NCBI GenBank assembly: GCA_002328865.1
Contig: DCWO01000173.1
Location: 43,823 to 68,106 of the forward strand
Length of the DNA: 24,284 nucleotides
Source of the DNA: Dehalococcoidia bacterium UBA2160
GTDB lineage: Bacteria; Chloroflexota; Dehalococcoidia; Lucifugimonadales; UBA1123
Direction: 5' to 3'
Shown here piece after piece: positions 1 through 8,139 of this stretch. Positions within the stretch are counted from its first letter, which is position 1, and each line of letters begins with the position of its first letter. The notes below the pieces were generated by a model. It was not told the DNA's origin. It saw nothing but the letters and a program-made list of their open reading frames with translations, and did not search any database. Made by a program: the position numbers and the translations under genes.

Positions 1-38
1 ATCACTTCGTGGCCGAAGGCGTCTTGCAAGTCGTTCAC
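1..38 (-). CDS. Partial gene, 5' end only, product unknown
   Basis: A GTG codon at 38-36 on the minus strand opens a frame that runs off the left edge (12 residues, beginning VNDLQDAFGHEV). A GAGGAG Shine-Dalgarno site lies at 45-50, six bases upstream of the GTG, and an extended -10 box lies at 84-92. The third codon positions are almost all G or C. The frame stays open upstream of the GTG as far as a TAG, but no better start codon is seen. The fragment is too short to recognise a family. It would be transcribed divergently from the VWA gene. Confidence 0.35.
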   Translation of the reverse strand, partial: MNDLQDAFGHEV

Positions 39-83
39 TGTCAGCTCCTCGATGGCCTGCGGGCGGTTGCCGGAACGCCTCGG

Positions 84-92
84 ATTCTAGCA
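84..92 (-). promoter_or_regulatory. Extended -10 promoter, minus strand
   Basis: On the minus strand this reads TGCTAGAAT, an extended -10 element (TG-n-TAGAAT). No good -35 hexamer is seen 16-18 bases upstream, as is common for extended -10 promoters. Predicted transcription would start near 77, about 40 bases before the GTG start at 38. The same nine bases occur at 20714-20722 ahead of the TPP-domain gene. Confidence 0.45.
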
Positions 93-144
93 CAAACAAC
101 CCTCTGAGACGCCTGATATTACGACTGAATCGCCGCGTGCGCCG

Positions 145-173
145 TTGACACCTCTCACACGCGCGCCTATGAT
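145..173 (+). promoter_or_regulatory. Sigma-70-type promoter of the VWA gene
   Basis: TTGACA at 145-150 and TATGAT at 168-173 are separated by exactly 17 bases. That is a full-consensus -35 and a 5/6 -10. Transcription would start near 180, giving a leader of about 107 bases before the ATG at 287. It faces away from the minus-strand promoter at 84-92. Confidence 0.75.
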
Positions 174-286
174 GGCTGTACGTTCGGGGCTGCAAATCCG
201 TGCCTCGCGAATTCGTCGAGTACGGGTCCAACGCGAGTCCGACACGCGACAGCTTTCACCAATCCTACCCCACAAAAGGAACTTCT

Positions 287-2308
287 ATGACCTCCTATCG
301 TTACTCCCGGTGGGACGGCACCCAAAACATCTTCGACATGGACGAGGATGACCTGATGGAGGCGCTATCCGACGACATCATGGAACACGGTGACGTGGGC
401 CGCGCGTTGCGAAACATGTTCCGCCAAGGCATGCAGAACGATCAGGGCCAGCGCATCGAGGGCTTGCGGCAGATGCGCGAACGTCTCGACCGGATGCGCC
501 AGCAACAGATCGAGCGCTACAACCTCGAGTCGATGATGGACGACCTCAACGAACGCATACAGGACGTCATCGACACCGAGCGCCAGGGCATCGAGCGGAG
601 ACTGAACGATGCCCGAGAGCAGCTCGAACACGCGGGCGACGAGGCCGATTTCCTCCAGGGACCGATGAAGCTGCTTGAGGATCGCGCTCAGAAGGCTTCC
701 GAGAAACTAGACACGCTTCCCGAAAGCGCCGCCGGACGCATCAAGGAACTCAGCGACCACGAGTTCATGGACCAAGAGGCCCAGAAGAAGTTTCAGGAGC
801 TGTTGGACGAGCTCAAACAGCAGATGATGCAGAACTTCTTCCAGGGCATGAAGGACGCCGTTCAGAACATGTCCCTCGAGGACATGAAACGCATGCAGGA
901 GATGATCCAGGCCTTGAACCAGATGCTCCGCGATCGGGAGATGGGAGAGGACCCTGATTTCGAAGGCTTCATGGAGCAGTACGGCCAGTTCTTCGACCCG
1001 GACCGGCCCGCCAGCCTCGACGAGCTGATCGAAAATCTCCAGCGCCAGATGGCCAGCATGCAGTCGCTCATGGACTCGATGTCCCCCGAGATGCGCGACG
1101 AGCTCGAATCGATGCTGTCGTCGTCCATGGACCCGACGATGATGCAGGACCTCGGCGAGCTTGGATCGCTCATGTACGACCTGTTCCCATTCGACGACAT
1201 GGCCAACGAGTACCCGTTCATGGGCGAGGAATCGTTGAGCCTCGACCAGGCGATGGAGCTGATGGGCCAACTGCAGGACATGGACCAGCTCGACAAGCAA
1301 ATCCAGTCGGTGATGCGCAACGGCGACATCGACGACATCAACCTCGATCAGGTCGAAGAACACCTGGGCGAGGAAGCGCGACGCCAGATGGAACGGATGC
1401 AAGACATGATCCGGCAACTCAAAGAGGCCGGATACCTCAAGAACGACGGGAACCGGATCGAGTTGACAGCCCGCGGGATGCGCAAACTCGCCCAACAGGC
1501 GCTCAAAGAGGTTTTCGCCGAGCTCAAGAAAGACCGCGTCGGCAGGCATGAGGTCTTCTTCCAGGGCGATGGCGGCGATATCACCGGCGAGACGAAACCG
1601 TACGAGTTCGGGGATCCGTTCGACGTGGACCTCCACCGAACGCTGTTCAACTCCGTGCTTCGCAACGGACCGCGGGTTCCGGTAAAGCTCAGCGCCGAAG
1701 ACTTCGAGATCACCCGCACCGAGCACCTCACGCAATCGGCGACCGTCCTGCTCCTGGACCAGAGCAAGTCCATGGGAATGTTCGGGAGTTGGGGATCGGC
1801 CAAGAAAGTAGCGATGGCGCTTTACTGGCTCGTTCACAGCCAGTTCCCGAGGGACGACCTCTACCTGGTCGGGTTCTCGGATTTCGGCATGGAGATAACC
1901 CAAGAGGAGCTGCCCGAGCTATCTTGGAATGCATGGGTGTCCGGCACCAACATGCAGCACGGGCTGATGATGGCCAGGCAACTCCTGTCCCGCCAGAAGG
2001 TCGCCACCAAGCAGGTCATCATGATCACGGACGGCGAGCCAACCGCGCACATGGAAGGCGGCCAGGTCTATTTCAGCTACCCCCCGAGCTACCGCACCAT
2101 CGAGGAGACCCTGAAAGAGGTCAAGCGGTGCACGCAGCAAGGCATCACCATCAACACGTTCATGCTCGAGTCCAACTCCTACCTGATGGACTTCGTAGAC
2201 CAGATGACCCGCATCAACAAAGGCAGGGCGTTCTACACCAACCCTCGACAGCTCGGGGAGTACGTCATGGTCGACTATCTCCGCAATCGCCGCAAACGCA
2301 TGGCATGA
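287..2308 (+). CDS. VWA (von Willebrand factor A) domain protein
   Basis: This 673-residue protein is probably cytoplasmic. Residues 1-30 (TSYRYSRWDGTQNIFDMDED) resemble the N-terminus of VWA proteins paired with AAA+/Mg-chelatase-like ATPases, such as M. tuberculosis Rv0959, which has nearly the same length; this is recalled similarity, not a search. Residues ~40-480 are long acidic, Met- and Gln-rich helices, probably coiled coil. The C-terminal VWA domain has a complete MIDAS metal site: D491-Q-S493-K-S495, T554 and D582 (ITDGEP). The start is the ATG at 287, with AAGGA at 276-280; a longer frame begins at 200, but its extra residues have no ribosome site. Proteins of this type usually act as metal-dependent protein-binding adaptors for an ATPase. 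No MoxR/ChlI-type ATPase lies within the window; it could be outside the left edge. Confidence 0.9.
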   Translation: MTSYRYSRWDGTQNIFDMDEDDLMEALSDDIMEHGDVGRALRNMFRQGMQNDQGQRIEGLRQMRERLDRMRQQQIERYNLESMMDDLNERIQDVIDTERQGIERRLNDAREQLEHAGDEADFLQGPMKLLEDRAQKASEKLDTLPESAAGRIKELSDHEFMDQEAQKKFQELLDELKQQMMQNFFQGMKDAVQNMSLEDMKRMQEMIQALNQMLRDREMGEDPDFEGFMEQYGQFFDPDRPASLDELIENLQRQMASMQSLMDSMSPEMRDELESMLSSSMDPTMMQDLGELGSLMYDLFPFDDMANEYPFMGEESLSLDQAMELMGQLQDMDQLDKQIQSVMRNGDIDDINLDQVEEHLGEEARRQMERMQDMIRQLKEAGYLKNDGNRIELTARGMRKLAQQALKEVFAELKKDRVGRHEVFFQGDGGDITGETKPYEFGDPFDVDLHRTLFNSVLRNGPRVPVKLSAEDFEITRTEHLTQSATVLLLDQSKSMGMFGSWGSAKKVAMALYWLVHSQFPRDDLYLVGFSDFGMEITQEELPELSWNAWVSGTNMQHGLMMARQLLSRQKVATKQVIMITDGEPTAHMEGGQVYFSYPPSYRTIEETLKEVKRCTQQGITINTFMLESNSYLMDFVDQMTRINKGRAFYTNPRQLGEYVMVDYLRNRRKRMA

Positions 2309-2349
2309 GGAGACGATGACCGTCCGATTGCCTAAGGCTACGTGCCTGT

Positions 2350-2520
2350 AAGCTGGGTGGAAGGAGCCGGCCTGAAGGCCGAGCTCACCACCGGTTATGA
2401 TCCTCTAGCCGTTTAGGGTCAAGCCTGGACGCACAAAAGCGGGCGACCGGGGCCGGCTGAAAGCCGAGCCCACCACTGATTGCGGTGCTTTGACCCGTCG
2501 GGGCCTAGCCCGAACACACA
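2350..2520 (+). repeat. Tandem ~87-bp repeat with conserved hairpins; candidate structured RNA
   Basis: Two diverged copies lie head to tail (2350-2436 and 2437-2520). Copy 1 folds into one long hairpin: GGTGG 2356-2360 with CCACC 2388-2392, GAGC 2364-2367 with GCTC 2383-2386, and CGGCC 2368-2372 with GGCCG 2377-2381, loop TGAA, and a bulged A at 2382. Copy 2 keeps the inner part: GGGC 2450-2453 with GCCC 2468-2471, CGGCT 2454-2458 with AGCCG 2462-2466, and the same bulged A at 2467. The A-T pair of copy 1 is G-C in copy 2, and possibly a C-G pair is T-A, so pairing is kept while sequence changes. A smaller hairpin follows in each copy. No T-run follows, so these are not simple terminators. 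I do not recognise a known riboswitch class. Confidence 0.55.
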
Positions 2521-2597
2521 TCCGTTGCCCCCTGACTCGATCTCAAGACGGGATGACGACAACCAATGGACGATGCCATTAACACTGGAAAGGCGCC

Positions 2598-3410
2598 ATG
2601 AACGACAAACAACCCAAATCATTGACCATGTGGGGCGGCGGGGAGCGCGGCCGCGACCGGCTTTCGATCGTCGACATCGTGCGCAACGGCACGTTGAGCG
2701 CTGAACTGGCCGCGATGCTGTGGCTCCTAGTCGAGGCCAAGACGTCCATCCTGGTCGCCTCCGGACCGCAATTCGCCGGAAAGACCACCGTGCTCACCTC
2801 CGTGCTGGACCTGGCGCCCCCGCGTTACACGATGCTCCAGACTCGCGGCCGCGACGAGGACTTCTCGTTCCTGAACGGCGCCAATCCGGAGTCCACATAC
2901 GTCCTCGTGCCCGAGCTCAGCGACCACACGCCAGCGTACCTGTGGGGCGATTCACTGGGCGTCTTGTTCGATGTCCTGGGCAGAGGATACTCACTCGGCG
3001 CGACCATGCACTCCGACCATCCACAAGACGTCGTTCGGCAACTGACGGCCGCGCCGGTCTCCGTTCCGTCGGGCGACCTCCACCGGATGGAAGTCGTCGT
3101 CAACATACTGATGACGTACGGGGAACGGGACATGGTCCGGCGCGTAAATCGCGTCACGCTGCTCCAGCCGGGACCGGAGTACGTCACGTTGGCTGAGCAA
3201 ACCTCCACAGGCGACGAGATGCCCGTATTGGCCTCCGAATCTGCGAGACAAGCCGTCGCTCAACGCGCGGGCGTCGCCGACCTCGACGCCTCCCTTGCCG
3301 AACGCCGAGCGATCATCGAGGGTTGGGTCGCGGACGCCCCGACCAGCGCGGAGGAGCTGCGAGAGCGCGTCGTGGCCTATTACGCATCGAGATCGGGGGG
3401 CACAAGCTAG
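2598..3410 (+). CDS. CpaF/VirB11-like type II/IV secretion ATPase homolog, short
   Basis: This 270-residue P-loop protein starts at an ATG preceded by GGAAAGG. Walker A is G56-PQFA-GKT63. The lead-in NGTLSAELAAMLWLLVEAK with ILVASG matches the helix and strand before Walker A in CpaF/VirB11/PilT-type ATPases. A Walker B-like strand is YVLVPE (101-106), and the His box TMHSDHPQDVVRQL (137-150) matches the usual T-x-H-A-x-S-P motif. Known members are about 330-450 residues; this one lacks the N-terminal domain of CpaF and the arginine fingers are not obvious. It sits alone, with no pilin or TadB/C genes nearby, so a role in secretion or motility is not shown. It could be a derived ATPase with another task. 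The tandem hairpin repeat lies just upstream and may be in its leader. Confidence 0.75.
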   Translation: MNDKQPKSLTMWGGGERGRDRLSIVDIVRNGTLSAELAAMLWLLVEAKTSILVASGPQFAGKTTVLTSVLDLAPPRYTMLQTRGRDEDFSFLNGANPESTYVLVPELSDHTPAYLWGDSLGVLFDVLGRGYSLGATMHSDHPQDVVRQLTAAPVSVPSGDLHRMEVVVNILMTYGERDMVRRVNRVTLLQPGPEYVTLAEQTSTGDEMPVLASESARQAVAQRAGVADLDASLAERRAIIEGWVADAPTSAEELRERVVAYYASRSGGTS

Positions 3411-3511
3411 CTCCTGTCTTTGCGGTTCGATGAACCTACACGCGGGTTTCGACGATTGACAGAAGGCAAACAGACCGTTGGACGAACCTCATACGCGGGA
3501 CACTGGATCGG

Positions 3512-3892
3512 TCATTTTCGGGACAGAAGCCCGCTTTTCGTAAACAGGCCGTACGACATGAGATACAACAACACTATGTTGGCGATGTCTAAGCGGTTCC
3601 AGCGCCCATCCGGAATGACCTGCCAGTAGGTCATCAACAGAGCGCATCCCAGCGTGAATATCAATACACCCCGGGCAACATTGCGTTTCAGTTCGTCGTT
3701 CGGTGAAGTGTGTGCTGCGTTCAAGACAAAAGCCACGGCGAACAGTGACAAGCCCAACAGTCGAGTCCAATCCTCTGCTCGAAGGTTTTCGACGTAATCG
3801 TAAGCGAAGATTCTATTTCCCAGGCGCGCCAGAAAAAAGAACGCCACGCCCCAGACCGCGCAGATAATCGAACAGAAACGAAACCAGGACAT
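3512..3892 (-). CDS. Small integral membrane protein, function unknown
   Basis: This 126-residue protein has four likely membrane helices: about residues 4-22, 42-60, 74-92 and 102-118. The last two follow a basic loop (NDELKRNVARG). The ATG at 3892 lies just after the stop of the SnoaL-like gene (TGA 3897-3895); a TTG at 3904 would give a four-residue longer protein overlapping that gene. The near-overlap suggests translational coupling and co-transcription. I do not recognise a family. The gene is slightly less GC-rich than its neighbours. Confidence 0.7.
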   Translation of the reverse strand: MSWFRFCSIICAVWGVAFFFLARLGNRIFAYDYVENLRAEDWTRLLGLSLFAVAFVLNAAHTSPNDELKRNVARGVLIFTLGCALLMTYWQVIPDGRWNRLDIANIVLLYLMSYGLFTKSGLLSRK

Positions 3893-3894
3893 GG

Positions 3895-4713
3895 TCACGT
3901 CCAATCCACGTCATTCGGCAGGTTTGCCTGCCAGTACTCGGCGATGCGGTGGTCCTCGAAGCGGTACACCCCGATGCCACATTGAAGGCTTCCTCTTTCC
4001 GGCGACGGTTCCGGGAATCGGTAACAAAAGCGTGCAGCCGCCCGATCGCCGACGACGAACACGTCGTCGTACTTGGCTGCGAAGCCCGAATAACGTTCGG
4101 CGAAGCCGGCGGCTACACGCAGAACGTCCGGGACGGTGAGGGTTTGCGTCTGGACCGGACCGTGCAGGATCAGCCGGTCGGCGACGAGCCTTGGCAGTGC
4201 GTCGAAATCGTTGCTTCGGTTGTGCCGGATATCGCCCCATCGGTTCAAGGTCGCCAGGTTGGCTTCTTCGTTCGGCGTGAGTGTTTCGGAGAAAGCGATC
4301 GACCATCGTTCGTGCGGCACACTCTCCCCCTGCCAGGGGCCCACGGCGGCATCGCGCCAACACACCCAGGTCTCGGCGATCCGGCCGTTCAGCAATCGGT
4401 GGATCTCAAGCCACGTCGTTGTCGGTTCGAGTTCACTGGATTCCGTCGACGGCTGCATGGCGGTGAGGCGGCAAGCCACCTTGTCCCCGCGCGCCACAAT
4501 GTCGTCGATCTGCCATCGCAACCCGGGGTTGTTCGACATCGCCGCCGCAACTGCCGCCCGGCGGGACTCAGGGCCTTGCGACACCGTTCCGCGCGGGGAG
4601 TGCAAGACATACGGGTACGTGAACACCTTGTCGAGCAGATCGAGGTCGCCCTCAAAGACATCTCTGCACCAGCGCTCGGCCGTCTCAACGTTGCGTCCTT
4701 CCATCGATGTCAT
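3895..4713 (-). CDS. Tandem SnoaL-like (NTF2 fold) domain protein
   Basis: This 272-residue protein has two domains of about 130 residues, each with the SnoaL/NTF2-like pattern. The first (ERWCRDVFEGDLDLLDKV, then RGDKVACRLTA, then GRIAETWVCWRD) and the second (FDALPRLVADRLILHG, then GDRAAARFCYRF, then YRFEDHRIAEYWQANLP) both end in the typical hxxGRIxExW strand. Family members act as polyketide cyclases, ester cyclases or ketosteroid-isomerase-like enzymes, and many are uncharacterised. The start at 4713 has GGAG seven bases upstream; ATG 4704 is an alternative. The gene is directly followed by the membrane protein. A plausible promoter lies at 4803-4831. The substrate cannot be inferred. 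Confidence 0.8.
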   Translation of the reverse strand: MTSMEGRNVETAERWCRDVFEGDLDLLDKVFTYPYVLHSPRGTVSQGPESRRAAVAAAMSNNPGLRWQIDDIVARGDKVACRLTAMQPSTESSELEPTTTWLEIHRLLNGRIAETWVCWRDAAVGPWQGESVPHERWSIAFSETLTPNEEANLATLNRWGDIRHNRSNDFDALPRLVADRLILHGPVQTQTLTVPDVLRVAAGFAERYSGFAAKYDDVFVVGDRAAARFCYRFPEPSPERGSLQCGIGVYRFEDHRIAEYWQANLPNDVDWT

Positions 4714-5031
4714 CGCGCGACTCCATCCAACACCAATTCAACTGACATTGTCCGGGCCACATTACGTGCGCTCGAACAAGCAGTTCAGTCGATTTGCGTT
4801 GGACGATAACACCACACTCTGGCGCGGTCAACCGAGGCAATCCTCAAGAATCAGACAAGTTGTCGAGGATATGGGTGTTCTGAACAGGGTCGAGGAATCG
4901 CCCATTGCCACAACTATGCCGGTTGGGGCAGCGGCGACGGGCGTGACGAATCGCACCACACCAGCGCAGTGGCGCACCTTGGGGAGGACATGTCGCACCA
5001 CAAAAGTCCGGTCGATGGGTCTATGAGGTTT
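4714..5031. other. Intergenic region, 318 bp, promoter only
   Basis: This lies between the start of the SnoaL-like gene and the stop of the PIG-L gene, both on the minus strand. It contains a candidate minus-strand promoter at 4803-4831 and no convincing gene. Reading frames crossing it lack ribosome sites and family signatures. No clear terminator for the PIG-L gene's upstream or downstream side was seen. Confidence 0.5.
4803..4831 (-). promoter_or_regulatory. Candidate promoter for the SnoaL-like gene pair
   Basis: On the minus strand TTGACC (4831-4826) and TATCGT (4808-4803) are separated by 17 bases. The -35 matches consensus at 5 of 6 positions and the -10 at 4 of 6. Transcription would start near 4796, about 83 bases before the ATG at 4713. 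Confidence 0.45.
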
Positions 5032-5883
5032 CTACAGCCCCTCAAACACGTCCGTGTACGCGACTCCGTTAGGTGGCTCAGGGTGGACCTGGACAAGGTG
5101 CTCTCGGCTCATCAGAGCCTTGGTGGCCTCGACGGGTATGCGGTTGAAGGGGCTGTCTGCGCCGAATTGGGTCTTGTGACTATTCAGGGCTTTCCACTTT
5201 TCGTCGATCACGCCGGTGACGTCGATGGTGGCATGGACCTTGTCGTCGTCCCAGCCGAGGCCCGACTCCTCGAAGCGATCGAAATCGCTAGCATCCTCGC
5301 CATGGGCAATCAGAGCCTCGCGGAGCCTGGAGAAGATCGATTTCGGGAAGACGACGTAGTACAGACGACCAGGAGACCACGGTTCGCCCTTGCCCTCGAA
5401 GCTCGATGCGTCGCCCGAGGCATGGAACGCCGCCACCGTGTGCCTGTTGATCGCGATGTGGTCCGGGTGGCCGTAGCCGCCGTTTTCGTCGAACGTGATC
5501 ACGACGTCAGGACGGAGCCGGCGCATGATTTCGACAAGTGAAGCCACGACTTCTTGCTGGTCGGCATTTGCCAGGGCCTTCGGGTTGGCGTTGTCTTCGG
5601 TACCATCCATGCCGGAGTCCCGGTAACCCAGGATCGTCAGGTCGTGGACGCCCAACGCAGCAGCAGCCGCTCTGAGCTCGCCTTCGCGCACCTGGCCGAG
5701 ATTCTCGGGTGTGGCCAGCGCCGGATCGGATATCTCGCCGACTTCGCCTCGTGTCGCCGTCACGAGTGCGACACAGTGCCCTTTGGCAGCATTCAGCGCA
5801 AGGTTGCCTCCCGACCCAAATGCCTCATCGTCCGGATGTGCGAATACAGCAAGCAGTGTTCGCTTCGGGTCAGGTAGAACCAT
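5032..5883 (-). CDS. PIG-L/LmbE family zinc deacetylase (MshB/Mca-like)
   Basis: This 283-residue enzyme has the family signature AHPDDE (residues 15-20) and HPDH (139-142). By analogy with MshB, H16, D19 and H142 would bind zinc and D18 would be the general base. The segment GYRDSGMDGTEDN (86-98) is typical of the MshB/Mca branch, which deacetylates GlcNAc-inositol or cleaves mycothiol S-conjugates. The length fits Mca and MshB. No other thiol-biosynthesis gene is in the window, so the substrate (an N-acetyl sugar, thiol conjugate or other amide) remains open. The ATG at 5883 has GGAG about ten bases upstream. The gene is on the minus strand, with 230 bases to the next upstream gene. Confidence 0.9.
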   Translation of the reverse strand: MVLPDPKRTLLAVFAHPDDEAFGSGGNLALNAAKGHCVALVTATRGEVGEISDPALATPENLGQVREGELRAAAAALGVHDLTILGYRDSGMDGTEDNANPKALANADQQEVVASLVEIMRRLRPDVVITFDENGGYGHPDHIAINRHTVAAFHASGDASSFEGKGEPWSPGRLYYVVFPKSIFSRLREALIAHGEDASDFDRFEESGLGWDDDKVHATIDVTGVIDEKWKALNSHKTQFGADSPFNRIPVEATKALMSREHLVQVHPEPPNGVAYTDVFEGL

Positions 5884-6113
5884 TCGAGTCTGTCTCCAAA
5901 TGTTCCGGTTCGGGCGCCAACAGAAAATAGACGGCTGCGAGCAGGAGATGCATCATGGCTCAACGCGACGAATTAGTATGTCGATGAGCCAACGGCTGAG
6001 GCGACTTGTCGGGAGCGCGCAGCCGCAACATGCAGGCTGGCCGGCGGTCAGCGGGCGAGCCGAAGATGCGCGACGTCAAGGATACTAGCGAGGGCGGATG
6101 TCGAGCAAGAACG

Positions 6114-6716
6114 CTAGGCAGTCACTGGTACGGAAGCGCCACGACCGATCAGCGCCATCCACTCGCGGAACGCGGTCATGTGCGCCCGAACGAAGTCGCG
6201 CGTTTCCTCATCAACCAGGCGGGCTTGATCGTCGAACTTGTCTCCGGGTGTTGCCACAAGCACCCCGGGCTTTGCCATCACCAGGGCTCCTGTCGCCGCA
6301 AGGACCGTGTGAAGGTGCCCTTGAGCACGCCCAGCTCCCGACATGCCTCCCGCGCCCATCACAGTGGCAGGCTTGCCCAGCAGCGAGCCTGCGGCGTTGT
6401 CTCTCGACGCCCAATCAAGCACGTTCATCAGCACGCCAGGGATGCCGTGGTTGTACTCCGGGGTCACGACCAGCACGCCGTGGGAGGCCCTGATTGCTTC
6501 CTTGAGGGCGGCCACCGCCAGAGGATCGCCTGCCTTCTCGACATCGCCGTCGTAGAACGGGATGTCTTTGATGTCGAATATCGCGACATTAACGTTCGCC
6601 GGCGCCAGTTCCTTCGCTGCGCTCAGGAGCGCGCTGTTGTGCGAGGTTGCGCGCAAGCTGCCTGAGATCCCGACCACATCAAACTGTCGCCCATTGTCGT
6701 TGTTCATCGAGGTCAT
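6114..6716 (-). CDS. NADPH-dependent FMN reductase family protein
   Basis: This 200-residue flavodoxin-like protein carries the FMN phosphate loop GSLRATSHN (19-27) and the flavin-contact motif PEYNHGIPGVLMNVLDW (86-102). Both are typical of the SsuE/ArsH/azoreductase group, which reduces FMN, quinones or azo compounds with NAD(P)H. The start is ambiguous. AAAGGAG (6725-6719) is only two bases from the ATG at 6716 and eleven from the ATG at 6707 (MNNDN). No sulfonate or arsenic genes are adjacent, so the partner is unknown. The gene is divergent from the DUF1847 gene, across a 261-base region in which I see no clear promoter. Confidence 0.9.
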   Translation of the reverse strand: MTSMNNDNGRQFDVVGISGSLRATSHNSALLSAAKELAPANVNVAIFDIKDIPFYDGDVEKAGDPLAVAALKEAIRASHGVLVVTPEYNHGIPGVLMNVLDWASRDNAAGSLLGKPATVMGAGGMSGAGRAQGHLHTVLAATGALVMAKPGVLVATPGDKFDDQARLVDEETRDFVRAHMTAFREWMALIGRGASVPVTA

Positions 6717-6977
6717 GGCTCCTTTGCTTGCATTTTATGCGCTTTAATGTCTCTCTCACTGTAACAACGCCCGGACCGATGTGCAACCACTTCTCCGAGC
6801 AACCCCGACGATTGACTGCGACAACAACGACGTATACAGTTCGGGCTAACTTTGCAATTGTCGTCGCCGAGGGCGATCTAAGCAATGTAACAAATTCCTG
6901 TCATTGGCGAGACGTCATGTGCCGGCTTAGGCGTCGATGAACGCCGTGACTGAGTTAACACGATGGAGGTCAACTGA

Positions 6978-8093
6978 ATGGCCGTGAACTGTGCCGCCTG
7001 CCCTACTTATACTTGCCGTCTCGGCCATACCGACCTCGGTCCCGACGATTGTCCGATGAAGGACGATTTTCCCGATCCCGAACTGCTGTACGACGAGGAC
7101 AGGATTAAACTGGCCCGTGAGGCGGCGCTGATCGAGGCTCGCGGCTACCGAGAGTGGACCCGGCTTGAGGAGACAGTGGAACTCGCGACTCAGCTTGGCG
7201 TCGGCACGGTCGGTGTCGGCTACTGCCCGGACGTAGAGCCGGAGGTCCACGCGTTCGCACGATTTTTGGAAGAGAGCGGCTTTCAAGCCGTCCTTCCGGA
7301 GCCTAGCGCCGGCGGCGGTTGCTCTCCTCTTGAACAAGCTCATACTCTGAGGATCGCTGGATCCGAACTGAACGTAATCGCGGGCATGTGCGTCGGGCAC
7401 GACGCTCTTTTCATGCAGGCCGCACGTGTTCCGGTGGTGGCTCTGATCGCCCGAGACACGTTCCTCCAGCACAACCCGGTCGCCGCTCTCTACGGCGCAC
7501 GGGGATACTTCCGCAACGCCCTCGATCGAGCCCACAAATACCCGCGCCCAGACGATGATGGGGGAGAATCGCTCCTGCGTCAGGCGGGCCGGGACCCGAT
7601 AGGCGAGCCGGGCAGAACTTTGGCCGATATCGCAAGCTCCATATCCCACGAGGGCTCAGGCAAGTGGTCTCGTGTCGAAGAGGTGCTCGAACTCGCTGCG
7701 CGAGGGGGCGCCCGCAAGCTGGGCATCGTGTTTTGCCACGGCTTGCGTGAAGAAGCCAAGGTGCTGGACCGCATCCTCCGGGTAAACGGTTTCGGCGTCG
7801 CGTCCGTGGGGTGCAAGGCCGGGGCGTACCCGAAAGAGTTCATCGGGATCGAAGACCACGAGCAAGTGAACCCAGGCGCCAACGAGGTGATGTGCAATCC
7901 CCTGGCGCAGGCGGAGCTTCTCAACAGAGAGAACACCGACATGAATCTGCTGCTGGGCCAGTGTGTCGGCCACGACACGGCGACCATCGCCGCGCTCGAC
8001 TCCTTGGCCGTCTACGTGGTCGTGAAGGACCGCGTGCTCGCCCACAACACGGCCGCAGCCCTGTATCGGAAGATGGCTGCCGACCGCCATTAG
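6978..8093 (+). CDS. DUF1847 protein with duplicated domain
   Basis: This 371-residue cysteine-rich protein has GGAGG eight bases before its ATG. Residues 1-30 hold C5, C8, C13 and C25, a likely metal site. Two repeats follow. Repeat 1 (~60-175) has TRLEETVELA, GYCPDVE (C83), C115-SPLEQA, GMCVGHD (C138) and HNPVAALY. Repeat 2 (~230-365) has SRVEEVLELA, VFCHGLREEA (C253), VGCK (C279), C306-NPLAQA, GQCVGHD (C329) and HNTAAALY. Repeat 2 matches the canonical DUF1847 pattern; repeat 1 has lost the counterpart of C279-K. DUF1847 proteins are normally single-domain and uncharacterised, and are thought to bind metal or act in redox chemistry. No partner gene adjoins it. Confidence 0.85.
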   Translation: MAVNCAACPTYTCRLGHTDLGPDDCPMKDDFPDPELLYDEDRIKLAREAALIEARGYREWTRLEETVELATQLGVGTVGVGYCPDVEPEVHAFARFLEESGFQAVLPEPSAGGGCSPLEQAHTLRIAGSELNVIAGMCVGHDALFMQAARVPVVALIARDTFLQHNPVAALYGARGYFRNALDRAHKYPRPDDDGGESLLRQAGRDPIGEPGRTLADIASSISHEGSGKWSRVEEVLELAARGGARKLGIVFCHGLREEAKVLDRILRVNGFGVASVGCKAGAYPKEFIGIEDHEQVNPGANEVMCNPLAQAELLNRENTDMNLLLGQCVGHDTATIAALDSLAVYVVVKDRVLAHNTAAALYRKMAADRH

Positions 8094-8139
8094 TGTCATG
8101 ACCACCAACGTTTCATCGCGACTCATGGGCTGACGAAGT

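Noticed and set aside
200..286. N-terminal extension of the VWA protein from ATG 200
   Set aside because: It lacks a ribosome site, while the ATG at 287 has AAGGA at proper spacing and begins at the conserved family N-terminus.
707..1903. Long minus-strand frame (398 codons) inside the VWA gene
   Set aside because: It is antisense to a gene with clear domain motifs, and is rich in His, Leu and Val as expected from the complement of Met/Asp/Gln-rich codons.
2350..2520. Known riboswitch (cobalamin, glycine) in the tandem repeat
   Set aside because: The conserved boxes of those classes were looked for and not found; only the paired hairpin structure is supported.
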